NCBI GenBank assembly: GCA_015039315.1 | Contig: WIDE01000021.1 | Location: 163,156 to 227,155 of the forward strand | Length of the DNA: 64,000 nt | Reading direction: 5' to 3' | Source of the DNA: Clavulina sp. PMI_390 | Lineage: Eukaryota > Basidiomycota > Agaricomycetes > Cantharellales > Hydnaceae | Part shown: piece by piece, positions 1 to 11,510 of the stretch | Numbering within the stretch: position 1 is the first letter of the stretch | Layout of the letters: every line of letters begins with the position of its first letter | Program-made: the position numbers and the translations under genes | Notes under the pieces: generated by a model | Databases searched by the model: none | Told to the model about the DNA's origin: nothing | The model's input: the letters and a program-made list of their open reading frames with translations, nothing else

Positions 1-1264
1 ATAGATGATGGTATCGAGCATAATCTCAGCTCCGAATGCGGATGGTTCCAATTTTCGCAGAGGGTTGAGAAAGGAACGTACTCATCACGTTGGAAACGAT
101 TTTGTGGGTCGTCAGTTGGCAGGTAGACACCGCACATATTCTCCATCATATCGTCTCTCAGGTGGCTATCACACTCACTTTCAGGGACCCTAAGAGGCTT
201 CAAGATGTACATGCTGATAATCTCGCGAAGATTCTGGCCAGTAGAGCGAACAAGCCACTGGGCGAGCCAATCTGATACCCAATAGGTAAGTTGGCTGCTA
301 TGAATTCTCATGTAGGCAAATATTTAGCACTTACCGGCGGAGCATCCATATCTAAGGTTCATAAGCAGTTAGAGTCCAAGAAAATGGCAGGTGAACCTGA
401 GGCGATGGGAGGCAGCAACACTTACGTGACGTCGGTACCAGGCTCGACAATTGCAGGCAGCTAAACGATGGAGGTGGTATAAGCGGGGAATTCTTGAACG
501 ATGAGGTCTTCAATCACCGTGAATGAATCAATTAAGCCTGTAACAGGTGGTTTCTTCCAAGGCACACTCCCATCAAACGGATAAAACTAGAAGCAAGATC
601 AAATCCCCTTCCTTCTTCCTTGTAATTATACGGAAACGGACCATTTGACCATTTAAAGGACCATCCCACTGTGATTATAATCAGACGAAATCGTGAAGTT
701 AATCGTTGGGTTTACACTTCTAAGAAAGTCTAGGTGAAATTTGCTTACGATAATACCGAGCCCACTGGTGTGGGTGAACAACATCCTCAATGTTACCGGG
801 GTTTTTGCCTCCCGAAGCTTGGGAATCTTTCTTCCTTGCTCGTCATGGCCTTCATCCCAGCCCTCTATAACCTTCGTTACCCAACTCCCACTGCCCAACT
901 TGAATTCGGGTAAGATCTCCACAAGCTTCTCATGATTATCGAGATCGGCGATCGTCATTTTATTGCTCGTGAGTCCTCGCTCAAGGGCCATAAGACAGAC
1001 GATTGAGAGCGCTAGTTTGCCTATGGACATGATCCAATGAATATGGTCAGGTCTCATTTTCGCTCCATCCTGCGGGGAACCTCCAGCTCCAGCAGAAGCA
1101 GGAAGATCACAATATCCTGAAACGCCGTTCACAAGGGTGTTTTCGCGATCGAAGACGACGAACTGGTAGCCAGGAGCGATGGAGTTAGCAGTGGCGTCAT
1201 CAAAGAGTTTCTGAATCGCGGTACGCGTTGCAGGGGTTGCGAGGTTTGTGGTCGAAGGGGCCAT
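1..1264 (-). CDS. Beta-lactamase-family serine hydrolase, array copy 1 (partial)
   Basis: First copy of a five-gene array, cut by the left edge after exon 6. Exon 1 is 1264-749 (172 codons). Exon 6 is 271-82, and its donor GTACGT opens an intron that leaves the window. Exon 1 has the class C/DD-peptidase signature: SIGK (SxxK nucleophile motif) in MSIGKLALS, then HTSGLG. The 17-nt exon near 340 encodes Y-G-C-S-A, whose Tyr is the likely general base. The DWLAQWLVRSTG block follows. The family (Pfam Beta-lactamase type) includes esterases, transesterases such as LovD and peptidases; the substrate cannot be read from sequence. There is no signal peptide, so it is probably cytosolic. The ATG at 1264 matches the starts of copies 2-4 and lies about 35 bp below a TATA box. 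All visible exons are open. Confidence 0.8.
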
Positions 1265-1295
1265 GGTTTAGATCGACTGATGAGTGAGAAGGTAG

Positions 1296-1303
1296 TTTTT
1301 ATA
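1296..1303 (-). promoter_or_regulatory. TATA box of hydrolase copy 1
   Basis: TATAAAAA on the minus strand, about 32 bp upstream of the ATG at 1264. Similar elements sit 34-55 bp upstream of the starts of the other four copies. Confidence 0.5.
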
Positions 1304-2325
1304 CAGACACTGACGCTGTGCCCTTCACACAGTGGGGTTATGAGCCCGAGTTGCAAAATCGTCACCGCCTGTGCAACCTGGGCGGTCGTCGTGACGCGGG
1401 CACTCAGCGTCCGCCGATCACCATCGAGCAGATCACAATTTACTCGGGCAACTCAAATTCTGAAGCTTATGAGAACATGGAGTCAAAATTCGGCACAGGA
1501 CTACAAACACTCATCGATCCAGCCATCCGGATTCCGCAGAATTTGCATGCTGAAGTCCGTCATACAAGTGTTCGGGACAAAAAACAAGGCTTTAGGTAAT
1601 ATCCTCTCGACCTCGTGCATTTCGCATCTCGATTGGGACAACCTCATCTATATAGATGACATAAACAACCAACTCGGTCAGCTGTAAGGTTTTGTAGTTG
1701 ATTGATTAAACAACCGAATAATCTCCTTTTCCCTCAGATCGTTTCGTGGTCGCGATTAGTCTATATCAGCGGCCAAAGCCAAGAATATTAATGCCGACGA
1801 AATGTGATCCCTCAGTTGGGCAATATTACGCTTAGTCATATCTCGATCAGGGTGAGTATTTCCCGATTTGGTTGTCAGGATCTCGCCGCTTGGGGGGGGG
1901 GGGGACTCTAATATTGGACCAGCGCGGCGTGCGCCGGGTCACTAGCGCGGGGCGCTTTACATAAATACATCGAAATGACGATCCTAATCTACGTGCGCTA
2001 CTCCCGTTCGGGTGCGTTGTATGGAGGCTGTAGCCTTGTGTTCGAGGAGTGGGTATCGGGGTCTCGCCGCTTGGGAGTGTAAAGCCGAGCCCATGAACTT
2101 GTTCTCCAGAACTTGCCGTTCCAGAAGCTTTCCCAAAGAGAACATCTTTATTCATATCTGACAATTTTGTTGTCATCGTGCTGTTATTCGCATTCACAGT
2201 GACAGAATCCAACAAATTCGCAACGGCCATACATAAGGACCTCGATCAATCGCATTGCTGAGCACCTCCGGATTTGTACGTTCTGCTGCGCTATATCGCG
2301 AGTAGCTCCGGCTGTCTTTCTTTAA
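1304..2325. other. Spacer between hydrolase copies 1 and 2
   Basis: No gene seen. It holds a run of 13 G at 1892-1904 and a 14-bp direct repeat (TCTCGCCGCTTGGG) at 1881-1894 and 2062-2075. Short open frames here lack splice logic or similarity to neighbours. Confidence 0.4.
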
Positions 2326-4474
2326 TCAGTTATTTAAGGCATTATACAAAAGCTTTTCTAGCTCATCCCGGAGGGCAAGATCCTCAGGAGAGGCCCATGG
2401 TCCACACTACATGTAAAGTGTAAATAAGCAGGTTACGTTACTCCGCCTTGGAGAAAGGGATCTTACTTGTGAGCTCCACATGTATCCAAACCCATTGACA
2501 GGATCGATCATGTAGTATGAATCTGGAGACAAAATTTTGGAGAAGAAATGCAGTCGACGCGAGCAGGACAAACGAGTTCTGAATTGAATTTTTCATAACA
2601 TTTCAGATAAATGGCGGACTCAACTCTTAAGCCCAGACCGGCCATAGCTTCCCGCAGGACGCCTAGATTCTGTCTGCACCAGTAGCCGGACAGAAATAAG
2701 CGTAATGAGTTGCAATCGAGTGAATTTGCCAGGTATTCTCGCTGTATACGCACCGGACCGAGCGCCAGTTCAGTATTTAGCAGGTTCATTGTACCAGCTT
2801 TGGTTGGATCAGCTGGGTCTGCAAAATATCTTAGCCTATCACGATTATTGATTGTGAATCGTCTTGATCTACCATTATGACAGTGATTAGAACTCTCGAC
2901 TTACTCGTAGGCTAGCGGAGGGACAGCTGCGGAATCTGGCGGAGTGCCGAATGCTCAACCGCTCTGAAATAAGGAAGGAGCGAAGGACAGTCACTCTTGG
3001 AACAGGGATCTTGATATTTGTTCCTGCTAGAGCGTCTCCCTCGCCTAGAGTCCACATTCCCTCACTCAAAAGGCGGTTGTCGTGCTTCAGCGCGGCTTGC
3101 AAAAGGATTGAGTAAGCTTGTGTGCTGGCCATGAGAGGCAACGTGCCCAAATGAGCGTAGCCAGCGGGAGGGGCACCCGCGCAGGTAAAGATCATTTGTG
3201 GGAGGCTATTAGTGACCCCGAAACACCCCGAGGGCAGAGAGTCGAGTGAGTCCGTGAGGTTGTTCTCAAATCCCAGGAGATAAGAAAACGGCGCACTTGT
3301 CACGTATGAAAGGGCTTTGTGGGTTGCCAGTTCGCTGATAGACGCCAGTCATGTTTTTCAGCATGTCCTCTCGAAGATAGCTGTCACATTCCGCTGCAGG
3401 TATATTGAGAGGCTCTAAAATGTAAGCGTTGATGAGTTCACGAAGATTGCGGCCCGTCGAGCGAACAAGCCATTGACTAAGCCAGTCTATAAAATACTTG
3501 GGGTGATTTTTTGAATCACGACGATGTGTTTCGGGAACATAGCAATTACCAGGGGAGTATCCATATCTGAGCAATGATAACGAAGATAGGAACGACATCA
3601 TGTGACACTACACAGGATGCTTAGGCTTACCTCACTTCGGTACCCGGCTCGACAGTCGCTGGAATCTAATAAATTGCGGCCGGAGATGTAAGGATAAACA
3701 CCCCTTCATCGAAGATACGAGACGTAAATACCGTGAAGGAATCAATTAAACCCATGAGGAAAGGCTTCTTCCAAGGGACACTCCCGTCAGATGGATAACA
3801 CTATGCGCACAATGAGATTCTATAGTTGGCCCTTGTTTTCGTGGAAAGCTGTACCATTTCAACATCCATGGCATTATCCCACTATAACAGTAATGGGGAA
3901 AGATGAGAAATGAGGCTTTTTTGGGCTGTAAAAGGTTGAAGGAACGTACGAAAATGCCTAGCCCAGTAGAGTGCGTGAACAACATCCTGAATGTTACAGG
4001 GGCTTTTGCATCGCGTAATCTGGGAATCTTTCTCCCTTCCTCATCATGGCCATCTTCCCAACATTCGAAAATCTTTGTGACCCAGTTGCCACCACCTACC
4101 TTGAATTCAGGTAGGATTTCCACTAGCTTGTCGTGATTATCGAGGTCGGCAATCGTCATCCCATTGTTGGTAAGTCCTCGCTCAAGGGCGATGAGAGCAA
4201 CAATCGAAAGGGCAAGCTTGCTCGCAGACGCAATCCGATGGATGTGATCAGGTCTCATCTTGACCCCTTCACTTGAGGCAGAGTCCGAAGCTCCCTTCTC
4301 AGCGGGGGAAGGGATATCGCTATATCCCGATACGCCGTTTACAAGGATGGCCTCACGATCAAAGACTACAAACTGATAGCCTGGGGCGATGGAGCTGGAA
4401 GCGGCGTGATCGAATAGTTTCTGAATCGCATCGCGGATTTCAGGGCTAGACAAGCTAGCCGTCGAGGGCGACAT
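2326..4474 (-). pseudogene. Beta-lactamase-family serine hydrolase, array copy 2 (frameshifted)
   Basis: Same 12-exon layout as copy 5. Exon 1 is 4474-3950 (SASK nucleophile motif, HSTGLG); the 17-nt Tyr exon (Y-G-Y-S-P) is near 3555; the last exon ends at TGA 2326-2328 after W-A-S-P-E-D. Exon 8 is the problem: between the AG ending at 2936 and the donor at 2904 there are 31 nt (2935-2905), where copies 3, 4 and 5 have 32. Aligned to them, one A is missing after ATTCCG. Splicing as in the sisters gives a stop (TAG) inside this exon, so the SGRPAGSYGW block and the C-terminus are lost. The only upstream AG giving the right length (TTTCAG) brings in an in-frame TGA. Exons 9-12 remain open, so the lesion looks recent. 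It could also be an assembly error. The start is ATG 4474. Confidence 0.6.
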
Positions 4475-4525
4475 GGTCAAAAGAGATTGTTGGGAGCAGT
4501 ACCGATCCCAAGAAGTGCTCGATAG

Positions 4526-4532
4526 CTATATA
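4526..4532 (-). promoter_or_regulatory. TATA box of hydrolase copy 2
   Basis: TATATAG on the minus strand, about 52 bp upstream of ATG 4474, matching the promoter position in the sister copies. Confidence 0.45.
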
Positions 4533-5478
4533 TCGCACATATTAGCGATCTCCGGGACCTAGTCCAATAGTATTGCGAAGATAAGGTCATCTATCTCTTT
4601 CAAACGAGCACTAGCTACACCGGGCTCCACTCAAGTGACGTTATGTTCCTGATTCTGATCTCCGACGGACCGGAACCCAGCTAATTCAGCCTAGCTCAAC
4701 TAAGAGTTGGCCGCCCAAATAAGGGTATCTGCTCATAGCCTTTCTCAATAAACTCATCAGCTAAAGCCTCATTTGATGTCCCCGCTGAGGTGGTCTGACC
4801 AGTTGCTTCGTCTATTCTTGCACCAAGTTGTCCTATTCGTCCAAGAAGGATGTGTAATGCCCCTGATCCCTGAGCCAGACATTTCCGCTTAAGCGCCCTG
4901 TAGCTTCCAAATTGGTTGCTCCAAGGGATGACAAGATAGATGTGCTGAATGAAGAACGAAATCCACATGTGCTCTGTCAATGAACCAGGCCCGATTGATG
5001 TGAGCCAGCAAACAAAGCCGCGAATGCGCTGGGAGATCGTAGTATTGGACGGCCTATCCTGAACCAGAATATCTCGTTTTAATCGGATGCGTTGTCATTG
5101 GAGGGACGGTTCGAGCGAGTGCCATATGAGGTTAGGCTCTTCTCACGTTAAGTTTGTTTGGCGCCGATACCAAACAAAACACAACTACCTTATCCGAGTC
5201 AAGTTGGCCCCAGAATCAATATCCAGCACTACGCTTGTCATGTCCCCAGCGTGAATGGGTCAAATAAATTCACTTATTCATCCGCACTTGTGTTGAAGGA
5301 ACACTGCTAACACATACTCGAAGGGGCTTCTACGCACTTCGCACCATCTCCAATTCTTTCCGCTGCAGGTGGTTCCAAACTTACATCCGGGATGAATTTG
5401 GAAACTCTACACTTGCTCAAGGATGCGGCTGAGATCTACATCATGCTCAAAGCACAAAGCCCAGCCGTCAAACCGTTA
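4533..5478. other. Spacer between hydrolase copies 2 and 3
   Basis: No gene assigned. The longest open frame is 94 codons on the minus strand (4980-4696), ending in EQIPLFGRPTLS. It has a hydrophobic N-terminal stretch but no recognised domain and no counterpart in the other spacers. It may be a relic exon or chance. Confidence 0.3.
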
Positions 5479-7626
5479 TCATTCCGTCAGTGCGCGGTAA
5501 AGAAGCTTCTCCAGCTCATCGCGAAGCTCAAGAGCCTCAGGTGACGCCCACGGCCTACACTATGAGATCAGACGTAAGGATACGAAGTTTCTATGCTGGG
5601 CCTCAAATGTCATACTCACCTGTGAGCTCCACATGTATCCGAACCCATTTATCGGGTCAATCATATAGTACGAATCTACAGTCGTAACATATTTCGGGAA
5701 CCATTGCGGCGAGTATATAGGGAAGAGGTCCGATCGGTGTACGCGAAATTAGAGGTTCAATGAGTTCTCTACGATTCGCTTTGGAGTGAAGAAGCTTACT
5801 CAACAACCCCGCCCATCCATAGCTTCCAGCAGGACGCCCAGATTCAGTCTGATGGTGTGACAGAGACACCACGAAATGGCGTAAGACGCAAGGATCTAAG
5901 ATTATATACTCCTCTTATCCACGTACCGGACCCATCGCCAACTCTGTGTTGAGAAGGTTCATTGTGCCAGCTTTGGTAGGATCGACTGGAGTCGCGAAGT
6001 ATTTTAACCTGCCGTCGCCATTGTTGTGTATCAAATCACTCAGCTTCGCTTAAGATGGTACGTTTGACTTACTCATGAGACATCGCAGGAAGAGCTGTCG
6101 AGATCTGCTCAAGGTATTCACGTCAGGCGACGAAGTTCTGGGAAGAAAGGAGGCGCATAGGGGAACTCACCCTCGGAACAGGGAGTTTGATATTTGTTCC
6201 TGCTAAGGCATCTCCTTCTGCCAGCGTCCACATGCTCTCGCTTAAAAGGCGGACATCGTGCTTGAGCGTGGCTTGGAGAAAAACTGAGTAAGCTTGCGAG
6301 CTAGCCATAAGCGGTACAGAGGCGAGGTGGGCATAGCCAGGGGGAGGCATTCCTTCACAGGTGAAGAATCTCCGCGAATAGCTATGAGAGATGGAGCATT
6401 GAGAGAGAGGTCAATAAAAATAATAGCACTTCCACAGCGACTGTAGAGAAAGGACGGGGGGCGGACTCATCGGGTTTGAAGGGATTCTGTGCATCATCGG
6501 TTCGCTGATATACGCCGCTCATGTTTCCCAGCATGTCATCTCGCAGGTGGACGTCACACTCCGTTAAGGGAATCTCAAGGGGTTTCAGGATGAAGTTGTT
6601 GATCAGTTCGCGAAGGTTGCGACCAGTGGAGCGAACAAGCCATTGGCTAAGCCAATCTATGAAACACCGATCATGATGATTGTGGTGCTATGTTAGAAGG
6701 TGGCGTCTACCTGGAGAATACCCGTATCTGATGAAGGTCGACCGAATATGAGACCATTGTGACCTGACGCCTTAAGCGACGCGAGGGCTTACCTGACTTC
6801 GGTACCTGGCTCGACAATCGCAGGAAGCTAAAAAAAAAAATGGGCAACGTGAGTATGAATCTTCCCTAAATGGAAGGTAAAGCTACCGTGAAGGAATCAA
6901 TAAGACCGGTACCAAGGGGCTTCTTCAAAGGCACACTTTTATCGAAAGGAAAATACTGAGAATATGATCAGGGCCATTTTTGCCTAATTTGGCTGCACAG
7001 GACTATACCATCTGTGTCGTCAGTGGACCGTCCCACTATGACATTCGAGCAATATTAATTAGAGAACCAGTATTTTATAAAGGCGGGTTGAAGCGTCGTA
7101 CCGTGATGCCTAGCCCGCTTGAGTGGGTGAAGAGCATCCTCAATGTCACGGGAGTCTTTGCATCTCGCAATTTGGGGATTTTTCTCCCTTCTGCATCATG
7201 TCCTGCTTCCCAACCTTCTATCACCTTCGTTACCAAGCTACCACTCCCTAAGCGAAACTCAGGTAGGATCTCGACTAGCTTGTCGTGATCATCGAGGTCG
7301 GCAATCGTCATCCCATTGCTGGTAAGCCCTCGCTCAAGGGCAATGAGAGCGACGACTGAGAGAGCGAGCTTGCCGGCAGACATGATCCAGTGTATGTGGT
7401 CTGGTTTCATCTTTGCTCCATTAATTGGAGCGGGGTGAGGTCGTCCACCACCAGCAGGAGAAGGGAGACTACTATACCCCGACACTCCATTCACAAGGAT
7501 GGCTTGACGATCAAAAACGACGAATTGGTAGCCTGGAGCGACAGACCTGGTCGTCGCATCATCGAAGAGCTTTTGGATAGCTGTACGTGTCGCTGGGGCA
7601 GCCAACTTGCTGGTTGGAGAGGCCAT
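5479..7626 (-). CDS. Beta-lactamase-family serine hydrolase, array copy 3
   Basis: Complete copy of about 457 aa in 12 exons. Exon 1 is 7626-7102 and carries SAGK (SxxK) in MSAGKLALS and HSSGLG. The mini exon W-D-G-P-L-T-T-Q-M and the 17-nt exon (Y-G-Y-S-P, putative catalytic Tyr) follow. Then come DWLSQWLVRSTGRN, FTCEGMPPPGYAHLA, VPLMASSQAYS, MNLLNTELALGP, ESGRPAGSYGWAG, YYMIDPINGFGYMWSS and a short C-terminal exon ending at TGA 5479-5481. Exon 8 has the intact 32-nt length. There is no signal peptide or membrane segment, so it is probably cytosolic. By fold it should form a covalent acyl-enzyme on the SxxK serine, as an esterase, transesterase or amidase; the natural substrate is unknown. 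The start at 7626 is the only ATG that fits the paralogues. Confidence 0.82.
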
Positions 7627-7674
7627 TGATCCAGTTCAACTGTCGGACACACAGCAGTGAGGGGTGGAGTATCC

Positions 7675-7680
7675 CTTTAT
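7675..7680 (-). promoter_or_regulatory. TATA-like element of hydrolase copy 3
   Basis: ATAAAG on the minus strand, about 50 bp above ATG 7626; weaker than the TATA boxes of copies 1, 2 and 4. Confidence 0.35.
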
Positions 7681-8442
7681 GTAGTAGGTTCTCCTGATAT
7701 CCGCTTCCTAGTAAGCTTGTCGCCAGAACATAGCTCTCTATCTCCCTTGGAAAATTAGAAGTAGCTGCAGCACACCACTAAACCGGCACGAGGTTCCCGC
7801 CCGCGGATTCGGGGTGCAAATCGCCATCGGGGAAGCATTGACGCTTCGCTGCGGCATTTCAAATTCGACCCTGACCGGGAATAGACAGCCCAAACATCAG
7901 CACACCCGATGTCAAATGAATGTTTGCCCGGCGGAGTTGCCCAACCAGACCGACATATTCACAACCAACTCGCCACGATCCCAAATTTGACGACTAATCC
8001 AAGGTATAGGGGTAAACCACATTCCTGCAGCTAACAAAGGGCATTGTCAATAGCTGAGTCATGAAGTAAAGGGATGAAAAATTGAGGGTAGTTCGTCGCT
8101 CGGAAGAAGTGCTGAACAGCATCCTTTTGTTTTGGCTGTATTGCTGCCGATCGCCCGGCCCCTGGCCAATTCAATATCTCGGTCGTCCCACTGCCCTCCA
8201 CATCCACTGCGCATGAAAGGGCCGAATATATGTACTGAAGGCTTCCTCTGACCGCCGAGAATATTGTATATTTTTCACGAGTTCGCCGAATACAATCCCG
8301 CGATGCGATCCAGCGGCCGCCGCACTAATATACACACGTCTAAATTTTGGACGTTTGGCTGCCATCGATCAACCACCTTTCCATTGGTCAGGGATATGCG
8401 ATATTACTAGCCCCGAATGATAGCACAGCTACCCATCGATCG
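7681..8442. other. Spacer between hydrolase copies 3 and 4
   Basis: No coding region, repeat or RNA gene recognised; it probably holds the upstream region of copy 3 and the 3' end of copy 4. Confidence 0.3.
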
Positions 8443-10612
8443 TCATTCACTCAGTGCGTGGTAAAGAATTTTCTCCACGTCATCACGAAGGGCAAGCGCC
8501 TCTGGAGATGCCCATGGTCCACACTAAGGCCAAATAGTCAGTTTATTATATCGTCGTAATATGAGGCTCCAAAAAAATCAACTTGCTTGCGAACTCCACA
8601 TATATCCAAAGCCGTTGATCGGGTCAATCATGTAATACGAGTCTATGAGAAACCAGGGTCGGGAGGCATGTCGGCAGGTAGTAGTGGCGGGGCAAGGTGA
8701 TAGATGAGATAGGATTATATAGGAAGTTCTACTATTAGTTCTTTCTCACTGACAATAAAAAGAGCAAACTCAACTGCGAAGCCCTGTCCAGCCGTAGCTT
8801 CCCGCAGGCCGACCAGATTCCGTCTAAGACCATGTCAAACACGAGAGACACAAGCTCAGTAACGTTTTAATGGGAGAAGAAGGTATATTTTTGATAACAT
8901 ACCGGACCCAACGCCAACTCAGTATTCAGGAGGTTCATCGTACCAGCTCTGGTCGGATCGACTGGAGCTGAGAAGTATTTCAATCTGAGATTTGTGTTAC
9001 GATGTCAGACCGCCTCGCCATTATGGAGATTATGACATCCGAACTTACTCGCAGGCCACGTTGGGGAGAGCTGTCGGAACCTATACACAATTGTGATGTT
9101 ACCTACCCATGTGTGGAATATCTAGGCAGCAACAATTACCCTTGGAACTGGAATCTTAATATCGGTCCCTGCTAGAGCATCTTCTTCCGCCAGGGTCCAC
9201 ATTTCCTCGCTCATAAGGCGAATATCATGCTTAAGGACAGCTTGAAGCAGGATCGAATAAGCCTGCGTGCTAGCCATGAGGGGTATTGAAGCTAAATGGG
9301 CATAGCCAGCAGGAGGCATGCCTTCACAGGTGAATTGACTTGGAGGAGAACTATGAGAAACGGTAAAGTTGTGTCAGGGTCCGATAACGATAGCTTTCCA
9401 AAAATATCCGAGAAAAGAGCAATTAGGAATATGGGAGGACGCACTGGTCGACCTGGAAGCGATTTTGCGGATCACCAGTTCGGAAATAAACGCTGCTCAT
9501 ATTCTCCAGCATATCGCCTCTAAGATGTACGTCGCATTCCGCAGCAGGTATCTTGAGCGGCTCCAGGATATAGGAGTTGATTATTTCACGAAGGTTGCAG
9601 CCAGTGGACCTGACGAGCCATTGGCCAAGCCAGTCTAACGGCCAAAAGTTAGGAGGTTCTTTTGAGTGCGTATTATTTAGTGTTGATATTACCTGTAGAA
9701 CTTCCGTACCTCAAGAGGGGATAGCGAAAGTCAGAATAGAGCCAAGTGAGACTATCGGTAATATCAAGACTCACTGAACTTTTGTACCGGGCTCAACGAC
9801 CGCTGGAACCTGAAATAATGGAAGGTGATATTAGAACGAAGATACCCAGGAAATTATCCTAGAAAGTACCGTAAAGGCGTCAATCAAGCCCGTAATGAAA
9901 GGTTTCTTCAAAGGCACACTCCCATCAAACGGAAAGAACTAAGAGCAAGGTCAGGACCAGTTCTCTCCTCAATAAACCATGAAAAATAAGGACCATTTGG
10001 GCATCTAGATCACCGTCCCACTGCAACAGCCATGAGCAAACAGTCAGGGAAGAAATATTTTTGATATCGTGCAGCGGAATGACTTACAAAATATCCCAAT
10101 CCCGTAGAATGGGTGAACAACATCCTCAACGTCACGGGAGTCTTTGCATTCCTCAGTTTTGGAATCTTCCTCCCTAGTTCGTCATGGTCTTCCTCCCATC
10201 CTTCTATTACTTTTGTTACTAAGCTGTCGCCACCCAGCTTGAACTCCGGTAGGATCTCCACGAGCTTGTCATGATCATCAAGATCAGCGATCGTCATGCC
10301 ATTGCTAGTATGACCTTTCTCCAGAGCAATGAGAGCAGCAACGGAAAGGGCGAGTTTGCTGGCAGACATGATCCAATGAATGTGGTCGGGTCTCATCTTC
10401 ACTCCATCAGTAGCGCCAGACTCGGAGCGTCCACGTCCAGCAGGAGAAGGAACCCGGCTGTATCCCGAAACTCCGTTCACAAGGATAGCATCACGGTCAA
10501 AGACGACGAACTGATATCCTGGGGCTACAAAACTGGCTGTTGCATCATCAAAGAGCTTCTGGATGGCCGCACGGGTGGCAGGGGTCGCAAAGCTTGAAGT
10601 GAGACGGGCCAT
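8443..10612 (-). CDS. Beta-lactamase-family serine hydrolase, array copy 4
   Basis: Complete copy of about 457 aa in 12 exons. Exon 1 is 10612-10088 with SASK (SxxK) and HSTGLG. The 17-nt exon encodes Y-G-S-S-T before DWLGQWLVRSTGCN. Later blocks are FTCEGMPPAGYAHLAS, MNLLNTELALGP, ESGRPAGSYGWTG, YYMIDPINGFGYMWSS and a last exon ending in ILYHALSE at TGA 8443-8445. Exon 8 is 32 nt and in phase. Copy 4 keeps the Ser, Lys and Tyr but differs from its sisters beside the Tyr, which could alter specificity (inference). The start ATG at 10612 is about 43 bp below a TATA box. No targeting sequence is visible. Confidence 0.82.
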
Positions 10613-10654
10613 GGTGAAGTTAGTATCATGGGACAGAAGCGATAATTGTTGATC

Positions 10655-10662
10655 GTTTTATA
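10655..10662 (-). promoter_or_regulatory. TATA box of hydrolase copy 4
   Basis: TATAAAAC on the minus strand, about 43 bp above ATG 10612. Confidence 0.5.
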
Positions 10663-11510
10663 CACGCACATGAGCACAAACTTCCTCATCCAGTGGCGTT
10701 CTGTGCCCGAGTTGTAACATCTTCATACGATGCTTGAGCCGCGCGGCGTTTCTGACACTGGGCGCCAGTGGGTACAAATCATCATCTAGGAAATTACCGA
10801 TAATTTGGGCGCTTCAAATTTCTCGTCATGGGAGGAATCATTGGCGCCCGACTCGCCGTTCGGTCGGTGCAGCGGACTATTATGAATTCTTCTCGTCTTG
10901 TATGGTGAAAATGGGCTGATCGCTCAACACAAGATAACTCCGTGTGTTCTTGTACTTTTGAGGCGTTCACGAATATGATTCGGAATAGGGCTACCCGATG
11001 GCCGTGAGGTGAACGCTCGAGCGTGGAGCAGAATACCAGCTTGGTGATAAACTCTATGAAGAAATCAGAATTTACCCGGCCTGAGACCTTTTAAGCGATT
11101 TTTCGCCTCTTCAGCCGACCAATCATGAGGAAAAAGACTGGCTGAGAAGCACAGAGGGAACTGAAGCTTTTGTTTGGCTTTGGTGTCATCGGAGCATCGG
11201 GGCCAAGATTTACTGCTCTCCTGTGGACCTCGGTCCCCCGACACCGTTTTCAGCGTATCGCCGATCATTACTCTTGGCATCAAGGAAACTGTGTCCGGTC
11301 AAAAACTTCCCTCCTTCGTTGGAACACATGCTTCATACGTGCTATTCATCAGCGTCACATGTGCGACTTCGTGTTGATTGTTCCACTCGAGAAAACGACG
11401 TTTGCGACGGTCATAAACCAACGAAATTTACATTTACCAAGGGGCCGCGATGATATTTACCACACCGCTACAGCCGCAAGCAGACCGAAACCCGACCCAA
11501 CGGCCCGTTA
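10663..11510. other. Spacer between hydrolase copies 4 and 5
   Basis: Overlapping small open frames around 11065-11532 on both strands show no domain and no splice-consistent extension. No gene called. Confidence 0.3.

Noticed and set aside
1892..1904. G13 run as a functional element
   Set aside because: Homopolymers of this length are common and error-prone; no supporting context.
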